Position numbers and translations under genes: made by a program | The notes under the pieces: generated by a model | What the model was told of the DNA's origin: nothing | The model's input: the letters and a program-made list of their open reading frames with translations, nothing else | Databases searched by the model: none | Shown: piece after piece, positions 53,838 to 63,259 of the stretch | Position numbering within the stretch: the first letter of the stretch is position 1 | Layout: the number at the start of each line of letters is the position of its first letter | Assembly: GCA_012729475.1 (NCBI GenBank) | Contig: JAAYDB010000016.1 | Coordinates: forward strand, 27,933 to 91,932 | Length of the DNA: 64,000 nt | Origin: Bacteroidota bacterium | GTDB taxonomy: Bacteria; Bacteroidota; Bacteroidia; Bacteroidales; VadinHA17 | Direction: 5' to 3'

Positions 53838-55847
53838 ATGAAAAGGTTAATGATCCTGAAATATGTTTTATTAATGGTTTCTCCATTAATAATAGTCAAT
53901 TCGGGATGTTCTGATGATTCCCTTTCCGGTGATTACCCCATCAGTCCTGTTCCTTTTACTTCGGTGAGACTAACGGATGATTTTTGGTCGAAACGTATTG
54001 AAAGAAATGCTGAGGTAACTATTCCCATTGCTTTTTCATATTGTGAGACAACGGGGAGGGTCAGAAATTTTGAAATAGCAGGAGGTCTTGATACCGGAAG
54101 ATTTCAGACTATTTTCCCTTTTGATGATTCTGATGTATTCAAGATAATTGAAGGCGCTTCCTATTCTTTACAGACCTTCCCCGATAAAAAGCTTGAAGCT
54201 TATCTGGATACTCTGATCTATAAAATAGGCCTGGCTCAGGAGGAAGATGGATATCTCTATACCAACCGTACTATTGCTGAAATGCATGGGGGAGAAGGTC
54301 TGCACGAATGGGCCAGTCCCAAACGGTGGGAACTTGCTTATGATCTCAGCCATGAACTTTACAATCTTGGACATCTGTATGAAGCGGCAGTAGCTCATTA
54401 CCAGGCAACAGGAAAAAGATCACTGCTAGACATTGCAATTAAATCGGCCGACCTTGTTGACAGAGATTTTGGCAGTGACAGATTACAGGTCTATCCCGGC
54501 CACCAGGTCATTGAAATGGGTCTTGTGAAGCTTTACAGGACAACAGGTGATATAAAGTACCTTGACCTGGCCCGTTTTTTTCTTGATATACGTGGCCCGG
54601 GAGGAGAACAGTATAATCAGGCACATGAAAAGGTCGTTGATCAGACAGAAGCAGTAGGGCACTCAGTAAGAGCAACATATATGTATTCAGGGATGGCCGA
54701 CATTGCTGCTATAGAAAAAAATACTGCTTATCTCAATGCTATAACAAGGATATGGGAAGATATTGTTCATCGTAAGATGTACATTACCGGAGGAATAGGA
54801 GCTACAGGTGGTAATGAGGGTTTTGCCGGTCCCTGGGTACTGCCAAATATGACAGCCTATTGTGAAACATGCGCTTCAATAGGGGATATTTTTACCAATC
54901 ACAGGCTATTTCTTTTACACGGAGACGGAAAGTATATGGATATACTGGAAAAAACTCTTTACAATGCCATGTTGTCGGGGGTCTCTCTTTCAGCTGACAG
55001 ATTTTTCTACCCTAATCCTCTTGAATCGGCAGGTCAGCATCAGAGAAGTCCATGGTTCGGCTGTGCCTGTTGCCCTTCAAATATAGCACGCTTTATTCCT
55101 GCCATACCTGGATACATATATGGTGTTAAAGAGAAGGATCTGTACGTAAGTCTATTCGTTTCCAATGATGCTGATATTGTTGTAAACAATAACAAAATAA
55201 ATATATCACAGAAAACAGGGTTCCCATGGAATGGTAAAGTGGAGATGTCTGTTTCTCCTGATAAGGATGCAACGTTTTCAATAATGTTGAGAATCCCCGG
55301 TTGGGTAGTCAATGAAGCAATCTCTGGAAATCTGTACAGATTTACGGATAGCAATGACGAATCATATAAAATACTTGTTAATGGAGCCAGTTGCAACTTT
55401 GATATTGAGAAGGGATACGCACGTATTGAAAGGAAATGGAGGAAAGGCGACAATATACTTATAGAGTTCCCGATGCCGGTAAGGAAGGTTATAGCTGATG
55501 AACGTATTTCAGATAACCGTGGGAGAATAGCTGTCCAGAGAGGTCCTGTAATATATTGTGCCGAATGGCCTGATAATAATGAGAATATTCTTAACCTACT
55601 TATTGATGATAATGCTCCCTTTACCACAGAATACCTTCCGGAGTTGCTTGAGGGCGTACAGGTGGTGAGGACAACCGGCTATCAGTCTGTAAGGAAAGAT
55701 AAAGGGAGAATAGAGAAACCGGATCCGGAAACAGTTACACTTATACCTTATGCTTACTGGAATAATCGTGGTCCGGGCCAGATGATGGTATGGCTTCCGG
55801 TTACAGAGGAAGGCATGTCAAATATTGGCATTCCGGAGACTAAATGA
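53838..55847 (+). CDS. Beta-L-arabinofuranosidase, GH127, lipoprotein
   Basis: The 669-residue protein has a signal peptide with a lipobox-like site (VNSGC). The GH127 catalytic set, Zn-bound Cys with Glu, is visible: E343 and C345 in YCETCAS, and C411 and C412 in ACCPSN. The (alpha/alpha)6 barrel holds HEWASPKRWELAYDLSHELYNLGHLYEAA. It cleaves beta-L-arabinofuranosides, for example from plant extensins or arabinan tips. Its pairing with a GH51 enzyme makes this a plant-cell-wall arabinose locus. Confidence 0.92.
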   Translation: MKRLMILKYVLLMVSPLIIVNSGCSDDSLSGDYPISPVPFTSVRLTDDFWSKRIERNAEVTIPIAFSYCETTGRVRNFEIAGGLDTGRFQTIFPFDDSDVFKIIEGASYSLQTFPDKKLEAYLDTLIYKIGLAQEEDGYLYTNRTIAEMHGGEGLHEWASPKRWELAYDLSHELYNLGHLYEAAVAHYQATGKRSLLDIAIKSADLVDRDFGSDRLQVYPGHQVIEMGLVKLYRTTGDIKYLDLARFFLDIRGPGGEQYNQAHEKVVDQTEAVGHSVRATYMYSGMADIAAIEKNTAYLNAITRIWEDIVHRKMYITGGIGATGGNEGFAGPWVLPNMTAYCETCASIGDIFTNHRLFLLHGDGKYMDILEKTLYNAMLSGVSLSADRFFYPNPLESAGQHQRSPWFGCACCPSNIARFIPAIPGYIYGVKEKDLYVSLFVSNDADIVVNNNKINISQKTGFPWNGKVEMSVSPDKDATFSIMLRIPGWVVNEAISGNLYRFTDSNDESYKILVNGASCNFDIEKGYARIERKWRKGDNILIEFPMPVRKVIADERISDNRGRIAVQRGPVIYCAEWPDNNENILNLLIDDNAPFTTEYLPELLEGVQVVRTTGYQSVRKDKGRIEKPDPETVTLIPYAYWNNRGPGQMMVWLPVTEEGMSNIGIPETK

Positions 55848-55879
55848 CTTTCCGGTTTTTTCACAGTGGCAAAAATTGT

Positions 55880-55887
55880 TATTTTTG
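55880..55887 (+). promoter_or_regulatory. Candidate -7 box before the Rid/chorismatase-fold gene
   Basis: TATTTTTG fits TAnnTTTG and is 22 bases before the ATG at 55910. The -33 region is only loosely T-rich. Confidence 0.4.
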
Positions 55888-55909
55888 ACGTAAAAGGCAG
55901 ATTTCTTTT

Positions 55910-57058
55910 ATGCGTAAGTTTTATTATATTTTTTATCCGGATTCAAAAGGCAGTATAACACAAGAATGGAATGAGTGTTTAAAAAAAATTGAAGCTTCAA
56001 TCCTTCAGGATTATTTTCTTATAAAACTGAATATTTTTGCAGATCTGCCGGATTATAACAGTTTTCTTGAATTCCGCTCACAAATCCATAATTCTCTTTA
56101 TACTCTTTTCGGATCTGATATTCCTGCATTTAACCTGACTGTTCATCCTCCGCAAAGACCATGGAAAATTGTTCTTGAAGCCACCTGTATTTCTCCGGAT
56201 TCTGTCAGTAATATTATCCATGATGAATATGAGGGTATCCCGTATCTTATCCTGGAAACGGAAAGCGGAAAAGAACTTTGGTCAGCCGGTGTAAGCAGTT
56301 ACCAATACTGTAATGACACCTTTCGTGATGCATCAGCAGCTTTTGAAGTAATGAGAGGACTGCTGGAGAAAGCAGATATGTGCTTGAACAATGTGGTACG
56401 GCAATGGAATTACATTGGAAATATTCTTTCGGTTAATGATGGTTTGCAGAACTATCAGAGGTTTAATGAAGTGAGAAATGATTTTTACTCAGCTTACAGA
56501 AATGTTTCATGGTATCCGGCAGCTACTGGGGTGGGAATGAGAATTGGTAATGTAATCCTTGATTTCAAGGCTTTACAGACTAATGATTCAATTATCCCCA
56601 TCGATAATCCTGAACAGGTAAGGGCTTATAAATACGGGCAGGATGTTTTGAAGGGTGTTGCAGGGGAAGCGAAAACTAAAAAACACCCTCCTCAGTTTGA
56701 ACGTGCCCTGCTGATATCGGGGAAGCAGTACTCTTGTCTTCATATATCAGGTACAGCAGCAATAAAAGGACAGCTTACAGTGGGTAAAGATGTTTATGAA
56801 CAGAGCCTTATAACCATAAAAAATATCCAGAGACTTACTGATACAGCTTTTTTGAATGATATTGCCGGCCAGCAGCAATTCTCAAATGAAAACTTTTCTT
56901 TGTTAAGAGTTTATATAAAATCCCAGAGCGATTTTGAGACAGTTATGGGAATATGCAGGCAGATTTTTCCTGATATCCCGGCTGTGTTTATTGAAGCAGA
57001 TATATGTCGTGATGATTTACTGATGGAAATAGAGGCGGAGGTTGATCTCAATCAATAA
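55910..57058 (+). CDS. Tandem Rid (YjgF)-fold protein, chorismatase-like
   Basis: The 382-residue protein has two Rid-type halves. The strongest segment is ADMCLNNVVRQWNYIGNILSVNDGLQNYQRFNEVRNDFY (about residues 152-190), which recalls the core of FkbO/Hyg5 chorismatases and related proteins. The C-terminal half, CLHISGTAAIKG (about 280-291), is a Rid active-site strand. No signal peptide is seen, so it is cytoplasmic. The function is unknown here: chorismate hydrolysis or an imine/enamine deaminase are both possible. It stands between the two arabinosidases and galM in the same direction, with its own -7 box. Confidence 0.6.
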   Translation: MRKFYYIFYPDSKGSITQEWNECLKKIEASILQDYFLIKLNIFADLPDYNSFLEFRSQIHNSLYTLFGSDIPAFNLTVHPPQRPWKIVLEATCISPDSVSNIIHDEYEGIPYLILETESGKELWSAGVSSYQYCNDTFRDASAAFEVMRGLLEKADMCLNNVVRQWNYIGNILSVNDGLQNYQRFNEVRNDFYSAYRNVSWYPAATGVGMRIGNVILDFKALQTNDSIIPIDNPEQVRAYKYGQDVLKGVAGEAKTKKHPPQFERALLISGKQYSCLHISGTAAIKGQLTVGKDVYEQSLITIKNIQRLTDTAFLNDIAGQQQFSNENFSLLRVYIKSQSDFETVMGICRQIFPDIPAVFIEADICRDDLLMEIEAEVDLNQ

Positions 57059-57095
57059 AGTTTATTAAATTAGCAGAAATAAATCTATAATTGTT

Positions 57096-58226
57096 ATGAA
57101 AAGAATAGTATTATTTTCACTCATAGTGATAATTGGAAGTATTAGTTTAAATTCCTGCAGACAATCATCAAAAAATAAAGAAATGGTAAAGAAAGAAAAT
57201 TTTGGAGTCTTTAAGGGTAAGGATGTTTTTCTTTTTACTCTGACTAATAAGAATGGCAATGTTGTAAAATTGACCAGTTTTGGAGCCAGGATTACCTGGA
57301 TTGAAGTACCTGACAGATCAGGGAGAAAAGAAAACATAACCTTTGGATATGATACTTTCGAGGGAATGATAAATGGAGATCCTTATTTCGGATCAGTTGT
57401 TGGCCGTTATGCCAACAGGATTGCAAAAGGAAAATTTACACTCGATGGTACAGAATATACACTTCCGGTTAATGACGGAGATAATACTCTTCATGGCGGT
57501 CCGGAAGGATGGCACAGTGTTGTATGGGATGCTGAAATCCCTGAGAATGCAGATGTTCCCACAGTCAGGTTTACTTATCAGAGCCCTGATATGGAAGCCG
57601 GTTTTCCCGGCAACATGAATGTTGAGGCAACATATACCTGGACAGATAATAATGAGATAGTGATTGATTACAAATGTGTCACCGATAAAAAGACTGTCCT
57701 GAATATTACAAATCATGCTTATTTCAACCTGCATGGTGCAGGTAACAGAGATATTCTGGATCATGAAGTTACCATTAATGCAGACAGATTTGTTCCGGTT
57801 GATTCGGGGCTTATACCAACAGGAGAACTACGTCCTGTGGCCGGTACTCCTTTCGATTTCACCAGTCCACGTAATGTTGGTGAAAGGATCAATGAAGACT
57901 ATGACCAACTTGTAATCGGAGGAGGATATGACCATACATTTGTACTGGACAGTGACAGGGAGTATGACGCCAGGGTATTTGATCCGGTCAGTGGCCGTGT
58001 ACTGGAGGTGCTGAGTGATCAGCCCGGTGTCCAGTTCTACAGCGGAAATTTCCTTGACAGTTCTCAGAAAGGTCATGGAGGGAAACCCTACATACATCGT
58101 TCCGGCCTTTGTCTGGAGACAGGCCATTATCCCGACAGTCCTAATCATCCTGATTTTCCGTCAACTACACTTAATCCTGGAGAAACATTTACATCACAGA
58201 CTGTTTACAGGTTTTCTGTTGAATAG
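57096..58226 (+). CDS. galM: Aldose 1-epimerase (GalM), lipoprotein
   Basis: The 376-residue mutarotase has a signal peptide and lipobox (SLNSC). It carries SVVGRYANRIAKGKF, LHGGPEGWHSVVW (with an active-site His), TNHAYFNLHG (catalytic His) and the C-terminal CLETGHYPDSPNHP containing the catalytic Glu. It interconverts sugar anomers, here probably L-arabinose released by the glycosidases outside the inner membrane. It is complete; its stop is followed at once by a 5'-truncated reading frame. Confidence 0.92.
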   Translation: MKRIVLFSLIVIIGSISLNSCRQSSKNKEMVKKENFGVFKGKDVFLFTLTNKNGNVVKLTSFGARITWIEVPDRSGRKENITFGYDTFEGMINGDPYFGSVVGRYANRIAKGKFTLDGTEYTLPVNDGDNTLHGGPEGWHSVVWDAEIPENADVPTVRFTYQSPDMEAGFPGNMNVEATYTWTDNNEIVIDYKCVTDKKTVLNITNHAYFNLHGAGNRDILDHEVTINADRFVPVDSGLIPTGELRPVAGTPFDFTSPRNVGERINEDYDQLVIGGGYDHTFVLDSDREYDARVFDPVSGRVLEVLSDQPGVQFYSGNFLDSSQKGHGGKPYIHRSGLCLETGHYPDSPNHPDFPSTTLNPGETFTSQTVYRFSVE

Positions 58227-59199
58227 ATTATTTACCGACGGCTGGATAAATATTCAGTTTACAGGCAGCAAGTGCGGAGACTATGACTATTACAGGAAGT
58301 TATACGAAGACCAGCTTGATGAGTATGGTAAACTGATCAATGTCAAACTTGATCCTCATGCAATGACAGAGGTAAATATTGAGACGTACAGGACAGCTGA
58401 TTACATGTTGAGTTGTGCACAGCAGTTCCGGCCCGGAGCTCCCGGTTACCAACAACATCCCTGGCAGGCCACCCTTGGTATAGATGCCACTGTGTTTACC
58501 AATCATCCCGGGTCACAAGATGAATTATCGTGTCCGAATTACTGGGCAGGAAACGGGATACTTCCAAATGCCGCACAATATAATAATGTCCTTATATGTA
58601 TTTATAATATTCCTCAGGAGAACCCGTTACCATTTTTACGTTCTGAACAAAAAAGCGAAGCGGGCAGGAATATTGCAAGTCATGAAGATGCTCCATCCGA
58701 TGAACTGATACCTTTCTCACATGCCTATTTCCCGAAAGATGCATTTGACGAAGTAATCCGGAAAGGAAACTGGATCTTCGGGAGAAAGGACAAGGGATAT
58801 ATAGCTCTTTATTCACAGAATCCCACAGAATGGAAAAAAGTAAGAGAGAGAGAGGTTGATCTGATAGCCAATAGCAGGCAGAATAAATGGATTTGCGAAA
58901 TGGGTTCTCAGGATCAATGGAAAAATTTCCGGAGTTTTGTATCTGCAGTATCCCGTAGTAAGGTTCAATGTGACGGCCTTAATGTAAAATACACTTCTCC
59001 GTCAGCCGGAGAAGTACAATACGGCTGGTCGCAGGCTCTTAAAGTAAAAGAAGAGACCATTTCCCAGAGAGATTATCTCAGATTCTATAACCCCTGGTGC
59101 CGGAATGAATTTGCATCAGAAGAAATAGTTATTAGCAGAGATGATGAGATACTTGTCCTTGATTTCAGAAATGCCAAAAGAGAATACCGGAAAAAGTGA
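58227..59199 (+). pseudogene. 5'-truncated remnant of a larger cell-wall-associated protein gene
   Basis: Directly after the galM stop an open frame of 323 codons continues to TGA at 59197-59199 with good coding character (residues read like ADYMLSCAQQ...HPWQATLGIDATVFTNHPGSQDE...NYWAGNGILPNAAQYNNVLICIYNI...FDEVIRKGNWIFGRKDKGYIALYSQ). There is no plausible start or signal peptide; only a TTG (58219) overlaps the galM end. I recall this pattern as the C-terminal part of larger proteins found next to polysaccharide-degradation genes, so the 5' part appears deleted. A real short gene with a rare start is the alternative. Confidence 0.6.
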
Positions 59200-59229
59200 C
59201 AGATGATTTTCCGGAATAATACACAGAAA

Positions 59230-60237
59230 ATGAAAAGAATACATTTTTACCGCTTGTCCCTTATTTTATTGTTTTTTTATTTTTCATTCGTTTCACTATA
59301 CGGGCAAAAGCCGGTCTTACCCGATACACTTACAATTGTTCATCTGACAGACATTCATACCTGTAATCTAACAGGATATCATCCAACCATTGTCAGTCAG
59401 AGACAATACCTGATGAAAAACTCTGATATGTTTTCCGGTTTCATTGATTTTGCACCTCAACGTTTTGATGCCGATTTTTTTGTTATTACGGGTGATCTGG
59501 TTGATTTCTATGAGGCTGAAACCGCCACAGGTAAGGTTATTGGTACTCAGATAGAACAATTCGCCGACCTGATAAATGATTCGGAAATTCCTTTTTTTCT
59601 CACACTGGGTAATCATGATATCGCAACCTATACAGTTCCTCAAACATCAAAATTTACATCCGAACAGATAAGAGCAGGGGAAGCAAGGGCTTCGTGGATG
59701 AGAAATATGGCCTGCTTCAGAAATGGTACTTATTACAGCAGGATTTATAAAGTGGATACTTTAACGGTAAGATTGTTGTTTCTGGATAATAGTTTTATTG
59801 CAGATGAAGATTATTATGATGGAGTTCAGCCTTTCATTGTTGACCAGTACCAGCTTAAATGGCTCGACCGGCAGTTGAAGGCATCTCCAACGGATGTGGA
59901 GATAATATTTACACATATCCCACTCCCCAGCGGAAAAAAGACCAGCAGTAGTATCTTATCGGAGCCACTGTCCACGTATTCCTCTAAAGCCAGTTATTAT
60001 GATCTTTTAAATCTGTTGGAGAAACACTCTTCAACATGGGCTGTAATAGCAGGTCATACTCATACAAATTCTGTTAACGAATATGTTTTTCCAGATGGAG
60101 ATAAACTGACACAAATTGTCACAGGTTCTTTCGGAAACGACAGGAATAACTGGCGTATTATAAAGGTTACAGGTGATAAAATTATGGTTAGTTATCCGGG
60201 AGGCGTTGATAATGAAGTTGTTATTCGATTAAGATAA
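59230..60237 (+). CDS. Exported calcineurin-like metallophosphoesterase
   Basis: The protein has a signal peptide (MKRIHFYRLSLILLFFYFSFVSLYG) and five metallophosphoesterase motifs: LTDIHTC, TGDLVDF, LGNHD, FTHIP and AGHTHTN. Two metal ions should bind there and hydrolyse a phosphomonoester or diester in the periplasm. I choose the ATG at 59230, where the signal peptide begins; an ATG nine codons upstream adds a polar run. The substrate is unknown. It follows the truncated gene and precedes an exported oxidoreductase. Confidence 0.85.
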   Translation: MKRIHFYRLSLILLFFYFSFVSLYGQKPVLPDTLTIVHLTDIHTCNLTGYHPTIVSQRQYLMKNSDMFSGFIDFAPQRFDADFFVITGDLVDFYEAETATGKVIGTQIEQFADLINDSEIPFFLTLGNHDIATYTVPQTSKFTSEQIRAGEARASWMRNMACFRNGTYYSRIYKVDTLTVRLLFLDNSFIADEDYYDGVQPFIVDQYQLKWLDRQLKASPTDVEIIFTHIPLPSGKKTSSSILSEPLSTYSSKASYYDLLNLLEKHSSTWAVIAGHTHTNSVNEYVFPDGDKLTQIVTGSFGNDRNNWRIIKVTGDKIMVSYPGGVDNEVVIRLR

Positions 60238-60291
60238 AATATCAGGTAATAATCAATAAATCAATAAATAATTTACAATAGCTAAAACATT

Positions 60292-61602
60292 ATGACAAGC
60301 AGACGAAGTTTTTTAAAAAAAGCAGCGATTACATCAGCGGGAATAGGGCTTGTTCCTGCTTTTTCCACAACACTGGCTGGTTGTGCTCCCTCAGACAGGA
60401 TCAATATTGGACTTATTGGATGTAATGGGATGGGGTTCAGTAATCTGAGTGCATTTCTTCAGAATCCTGAGGTAGAATGTATCGCTCTTTGTGATATTGA
60501 TAAAGAAGTGCTTAACAGGCGTGCATCTGATGTTGAGAAAATAAGAGGAAAGCGACCTGAGAATCTTTACAGCGACTGGCGCCGGGTAATAGATAACCAA
60601 GATATTAATCTGGTTATAGTAGGCACACCCGATCACTGGCATTGCCTGCAAATGGTAGCTGCCTGTGAGGCCGGGAAAGATGTGTATTGTGAAAAACCAA
60701 TTGCCAGAACCATAGAAGAATGTAATATCATGGTGAAGGCAGCAAAAAAACATAAAAGCATCGTACAGGTAGGACAGTGGCAGAGAAGCGATCCTCACTG
60801 GCTTGATGCTGTCGATTTCATCCGATCAGGCAAACTTGGGAAAATACGTCTTGTCAGGGTCTATTCATATCAGGGATGGAATACATCAATACCTGTACTT
60901 CCTGATGAACCGGTTCCGGAGGGTGTCGATTATGATATGTGGCTGGGTCCTGCTCCGTCACGAGCATTCAACAGAAACAGATTTCACTTCACTTTCAGAT
61001 GGTTCTGGGATTACGCCGGAGGCTTAATGACCGACTGGGGTGTCCATCTGCTTGATTTTGCCCTTTTCGGAATGGATGTTACAACTCCTAAATCTGTTAT
61101 GGCAATGGGTGGTAAATATGGTTATCCTGATGATGCATGTGAGACACCCGATAGTTTACAGGTTATCTATGAGTTCGATGGTTTCAATGTTATGTGGGAT
61201 CATGCCATTGGTATTGATGACGGTGGTTACGGGAAAAATGCCGTCCTCGGTTTTGTCGGAGAGAACGGGACTCTTGTTGTTGACAGAAGCGGATGGGAAG
61301 TAATTCCTGAAGTGGTCAACAATGAGAAGAGAATGGAAGCTGTCCCATGGAAGGCAGGGAATAACACAGGTCTTAACAATCATGTTAAGAATCACCTTGA
61401 GTGCATAGCAAAACGTGATCCTGACACTAATGCTTCTCCCGATATTGCTGCGCATATATGTAAGTTTTCTGCTGTCGGAAATATTGCTTTCAGGACAGGA
61501 AAGAAACTTATATGGGACGGTACCCGGTTTACTAATGATGATGAAGCAAACAGCTACCTGGTTCCCAGCTACAGAGAGCCATGGAAACTGCCTCAGGTTT
61601 AG
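60292..61602 (+). CDS. Tat-exported Gfo/Idh/MocA-family oxidoreductase
   Basis: The 436-residue protein starts with a Tat signal, SRRSFLKKAA, ending in a lipobox-like AGC. The NAD(P)-binding domain has GLIGCNGMG, CDIDKEVL and the family's EKPIARTIEE (Lys of the catalytic EKP). A C-terminal substrate domain with DYAGGLMTDWGVHLLD follows. Family members oxidise or reduce sugars; exported ones in Bacteroidota act on glycans or their fragments. The substrate here is not known, but the arabinose/cell-wall neighbourhood suggests a plant-glycan component. Confidence 0.85.
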   Translation: MTSRRSFLKKAAITSAGIGLVPAFSTTLAGCAPSDRINIGLIGCNGMGFSNLSAFLQNPEVECIALCDIDKEVLNRRASDVEKIRGKRPENLYSDWRRVIDNQDINLVIVGTPDHWHCLQMVAACEAGKDVYCEKPIARTIEECNIMVKAAKKHKSIVQVGQWQRSDPHWLDAVDFIRSGKLGKIRLVRVYSYQGWNTSIPVLPDEPVPEGVDYDMWLGPAPSRAFNRNRFHFTFRWFWDYAGGLMTDWGVHLLDFALFGMDVTTPKSVMAMGGKYGYPDDACETPDSLQVIYEFDGFNVMWDHAIGIDDGGYGKNAVLGFVGENGTLVVDRSGWEVIPEVVNNEKRMEAVPWKAGNNTGLNNHVKNHLECIAKRDPDTNASPDIAAHICKFSAVGNIAFRTGKKLIWDGTRFTNDDEANSYLVPSYREPWKLPQV

Positions 61603-61689
61603 AAATATCGGTTTGTTGTTATTCTGCTGTTCCTGAAAAGCTGTAAGGGAAATGACTAAAAAAATAATTATCCCCTTAGGCGGGACCCT

Positions 61690-61697
61690 TAATTTTG
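61690..61697 (+). promoter_or_regulatory. Candidate -7 box before the APC permease gene
   Basis: TAATTTTG fits TAnnTTTG and is 16 bases before the ATG at 61713, which would give a very short leader. Confidence 0.45.
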
Positions 61698-61712
61698 TGG
61701 ATATTGAATACA

Positions 61713-63179
61713 ATGATACAACAGCCCGACCACCTTTTACAGGAACGAGTTAATCTCTTCGATGGGATATCATTAGTCGCCGGATCGATGATCGGATCCG
61801 GGATCTTTATTGTCAGTGCTGATATCGCCAGAAATGTGGGATCTCCGGGATGGCTGATGATGGTATGGCTGATAACAGGTGTCATCACTGTTATCGGGGC
61901 AATAAGTTATGGCGAACTGGCCGCTATGATGCCCCATGTGGGTGGCCAGTATGTTTATCTTAAAGAGGCTTATCATCCTCTCATTGGATTTCTTTTTGGA
62001 TGGACTACATTCCTTGTAGTTCAATGTGGTTCAATTGCTGCTGTAGCAGTTGCCTTTGCTAAATTCAGCGGTGTTATTTTTCCGTGGATATCAGATAGGA
62101 ATGTTCTGTTTCAGCTTGGTCCGGTAAATTTTACCAGTACAATGGTAATTGCAATTTTAATGATTATATTTCTTACATGGCTCAATACCAGAGGTATTGT
62201 CACCGGTAAAACTGTGCAGAATTTTTTTACCTCAACAAAAGTGATAGCACTGCTTGGCTTTGTTCTGACAGGTGTAATAGCTGCCAGAATTATGGGTCTT
62301 AATCAAATAAACCCTGATTTATTATGGAATGCAAGTACCATAGGAGCAGATAATAAGATGGTACAGTTAAAAGGATTTGCTATCATTTCAGCAGTGGGTG
62401 CAGCACTTGTAGGCTCCCTTTTTGCATCTGATGCCTGGTATAATGTTACATTTATTTCCGGCGAAGTGATAAACCCAAAAAGAAATATACCTCTCAGTCT
62501 TCTCTTTGGCACTTTGATAGTGACTATAATTTATATGTTGACCAATTATATCTATATCAGGGTTCTACCCTTACATGGTTCTCCTGAAGGAGCTTCTGTC
62601 CTGGAAAGAGGAATGCAGTTTGCAACTGATGACAGAGTAGCTACTTCAGCAATGTATGTGATTCTGGGAGATTATGCTGCAGTTGTCATGGCATTATTTA
62701 TCATGATAAGTACTTTCGGATGTAATCAGGCTCTCATTCTTACAGGACCTCGTGTCTATTATGCAATGGCAAAAGATAATCTCTTTTTCAAAAAAGCAGG
62801 TGAAATAAATAAATTCGGAGTTCCCGGATTTGCAATCGTTGTCCAGGGAATATGGTCTGTTTTGCTTTGTTTGTCGGGAACATACAGCGATCTACTTGAT
62901 TATGTGATTTTTGCTGTCCTTATTTTCTTTTCTCTGACAATATTTGCAATTTTTATTCTGAGGATTAAACGCCCCGACATACCAAGGCCTTACAAGGCAT
63001 TTGGTTATCCTGTAGTGCCGGCTGTTTATATCCTTGTCACTCTTATTATTATGGTAATTCTCCTTATTTATAAACCAAGATATACTTTCCCCGGGCTCAT
63101 AATAGTATTGCTGGGAATACCCGTTTTTTTTCCTCTGGAGAAAATTTTCAGCTTTAGAAAAAAAATAAATTTGGAGTAA
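61713..63179 (+). CDS. APC-superfamily amino acid permease
   Basis: The 488-residue protein has about 12 membrane helices and the APC signature GSMIGSGIFIVSADIARNVGSPG at helix 1, with a conserved helix 6 region (SAVGAALVGSLFASDAWYNVTFISGEVINPKRNIP). It is of the type that exchanges or imports amino acids, including the LAT-like group. I start it at ATG 61713; the in-frame TTG six codons earlier overlaps the -7 box. It is preceded by its own promoter and is not visibly linked to the arabinose genes. Confidence 0.85.
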   Translation: MIQQPDHLLQERVNLFDGISLVAGSMIGSGIFIVSADIARNVGSPGWLMMVWLITGVITVIGAISYGELAAMMPHVGGQYVYLKEAYHPLIGFLFGWTTFLVVQCGSIAAVAVAFAKFSGVIFPWISDRNVLFQLGPVNFTSTMVIAILMIIFLTWLNTRGIVTGKTVQNFFTSTKVIALLGFVLTGVIAARIMGLNQINPDLLWNASTIGADNKMVQLKGFAIISAVGAALVGSLFASDAWYNVTFISGEVINPKRNIPLSLLFGTLIVTIIYMLTNYIYIRVLPLHGSPEGASVLERGMQFATDDRVATSAMYVILGDYAAVVMALFIMISTFGCNQALILTGPRVYYAMAKDNLFFKKAGEINKFGVPGFAIVVQGIWSVLLCLSGTYSDLLDYVIFAVLIFFSLTIFAIFILRIKRPDIPRPYKAFGYPVVPAVYILVTLIIMVILLIYKPRYTFPGLIIVLLGIPVFFPLEKIFSFRKKINLE

Positions 63180-63259
63180 TGATTCTGCTGATACCTGATA
63201 ACTCTTTTATTTTGAAAAGAACTGTTTTATAAAGAAATATTCTCTCTTATATACTGCAA

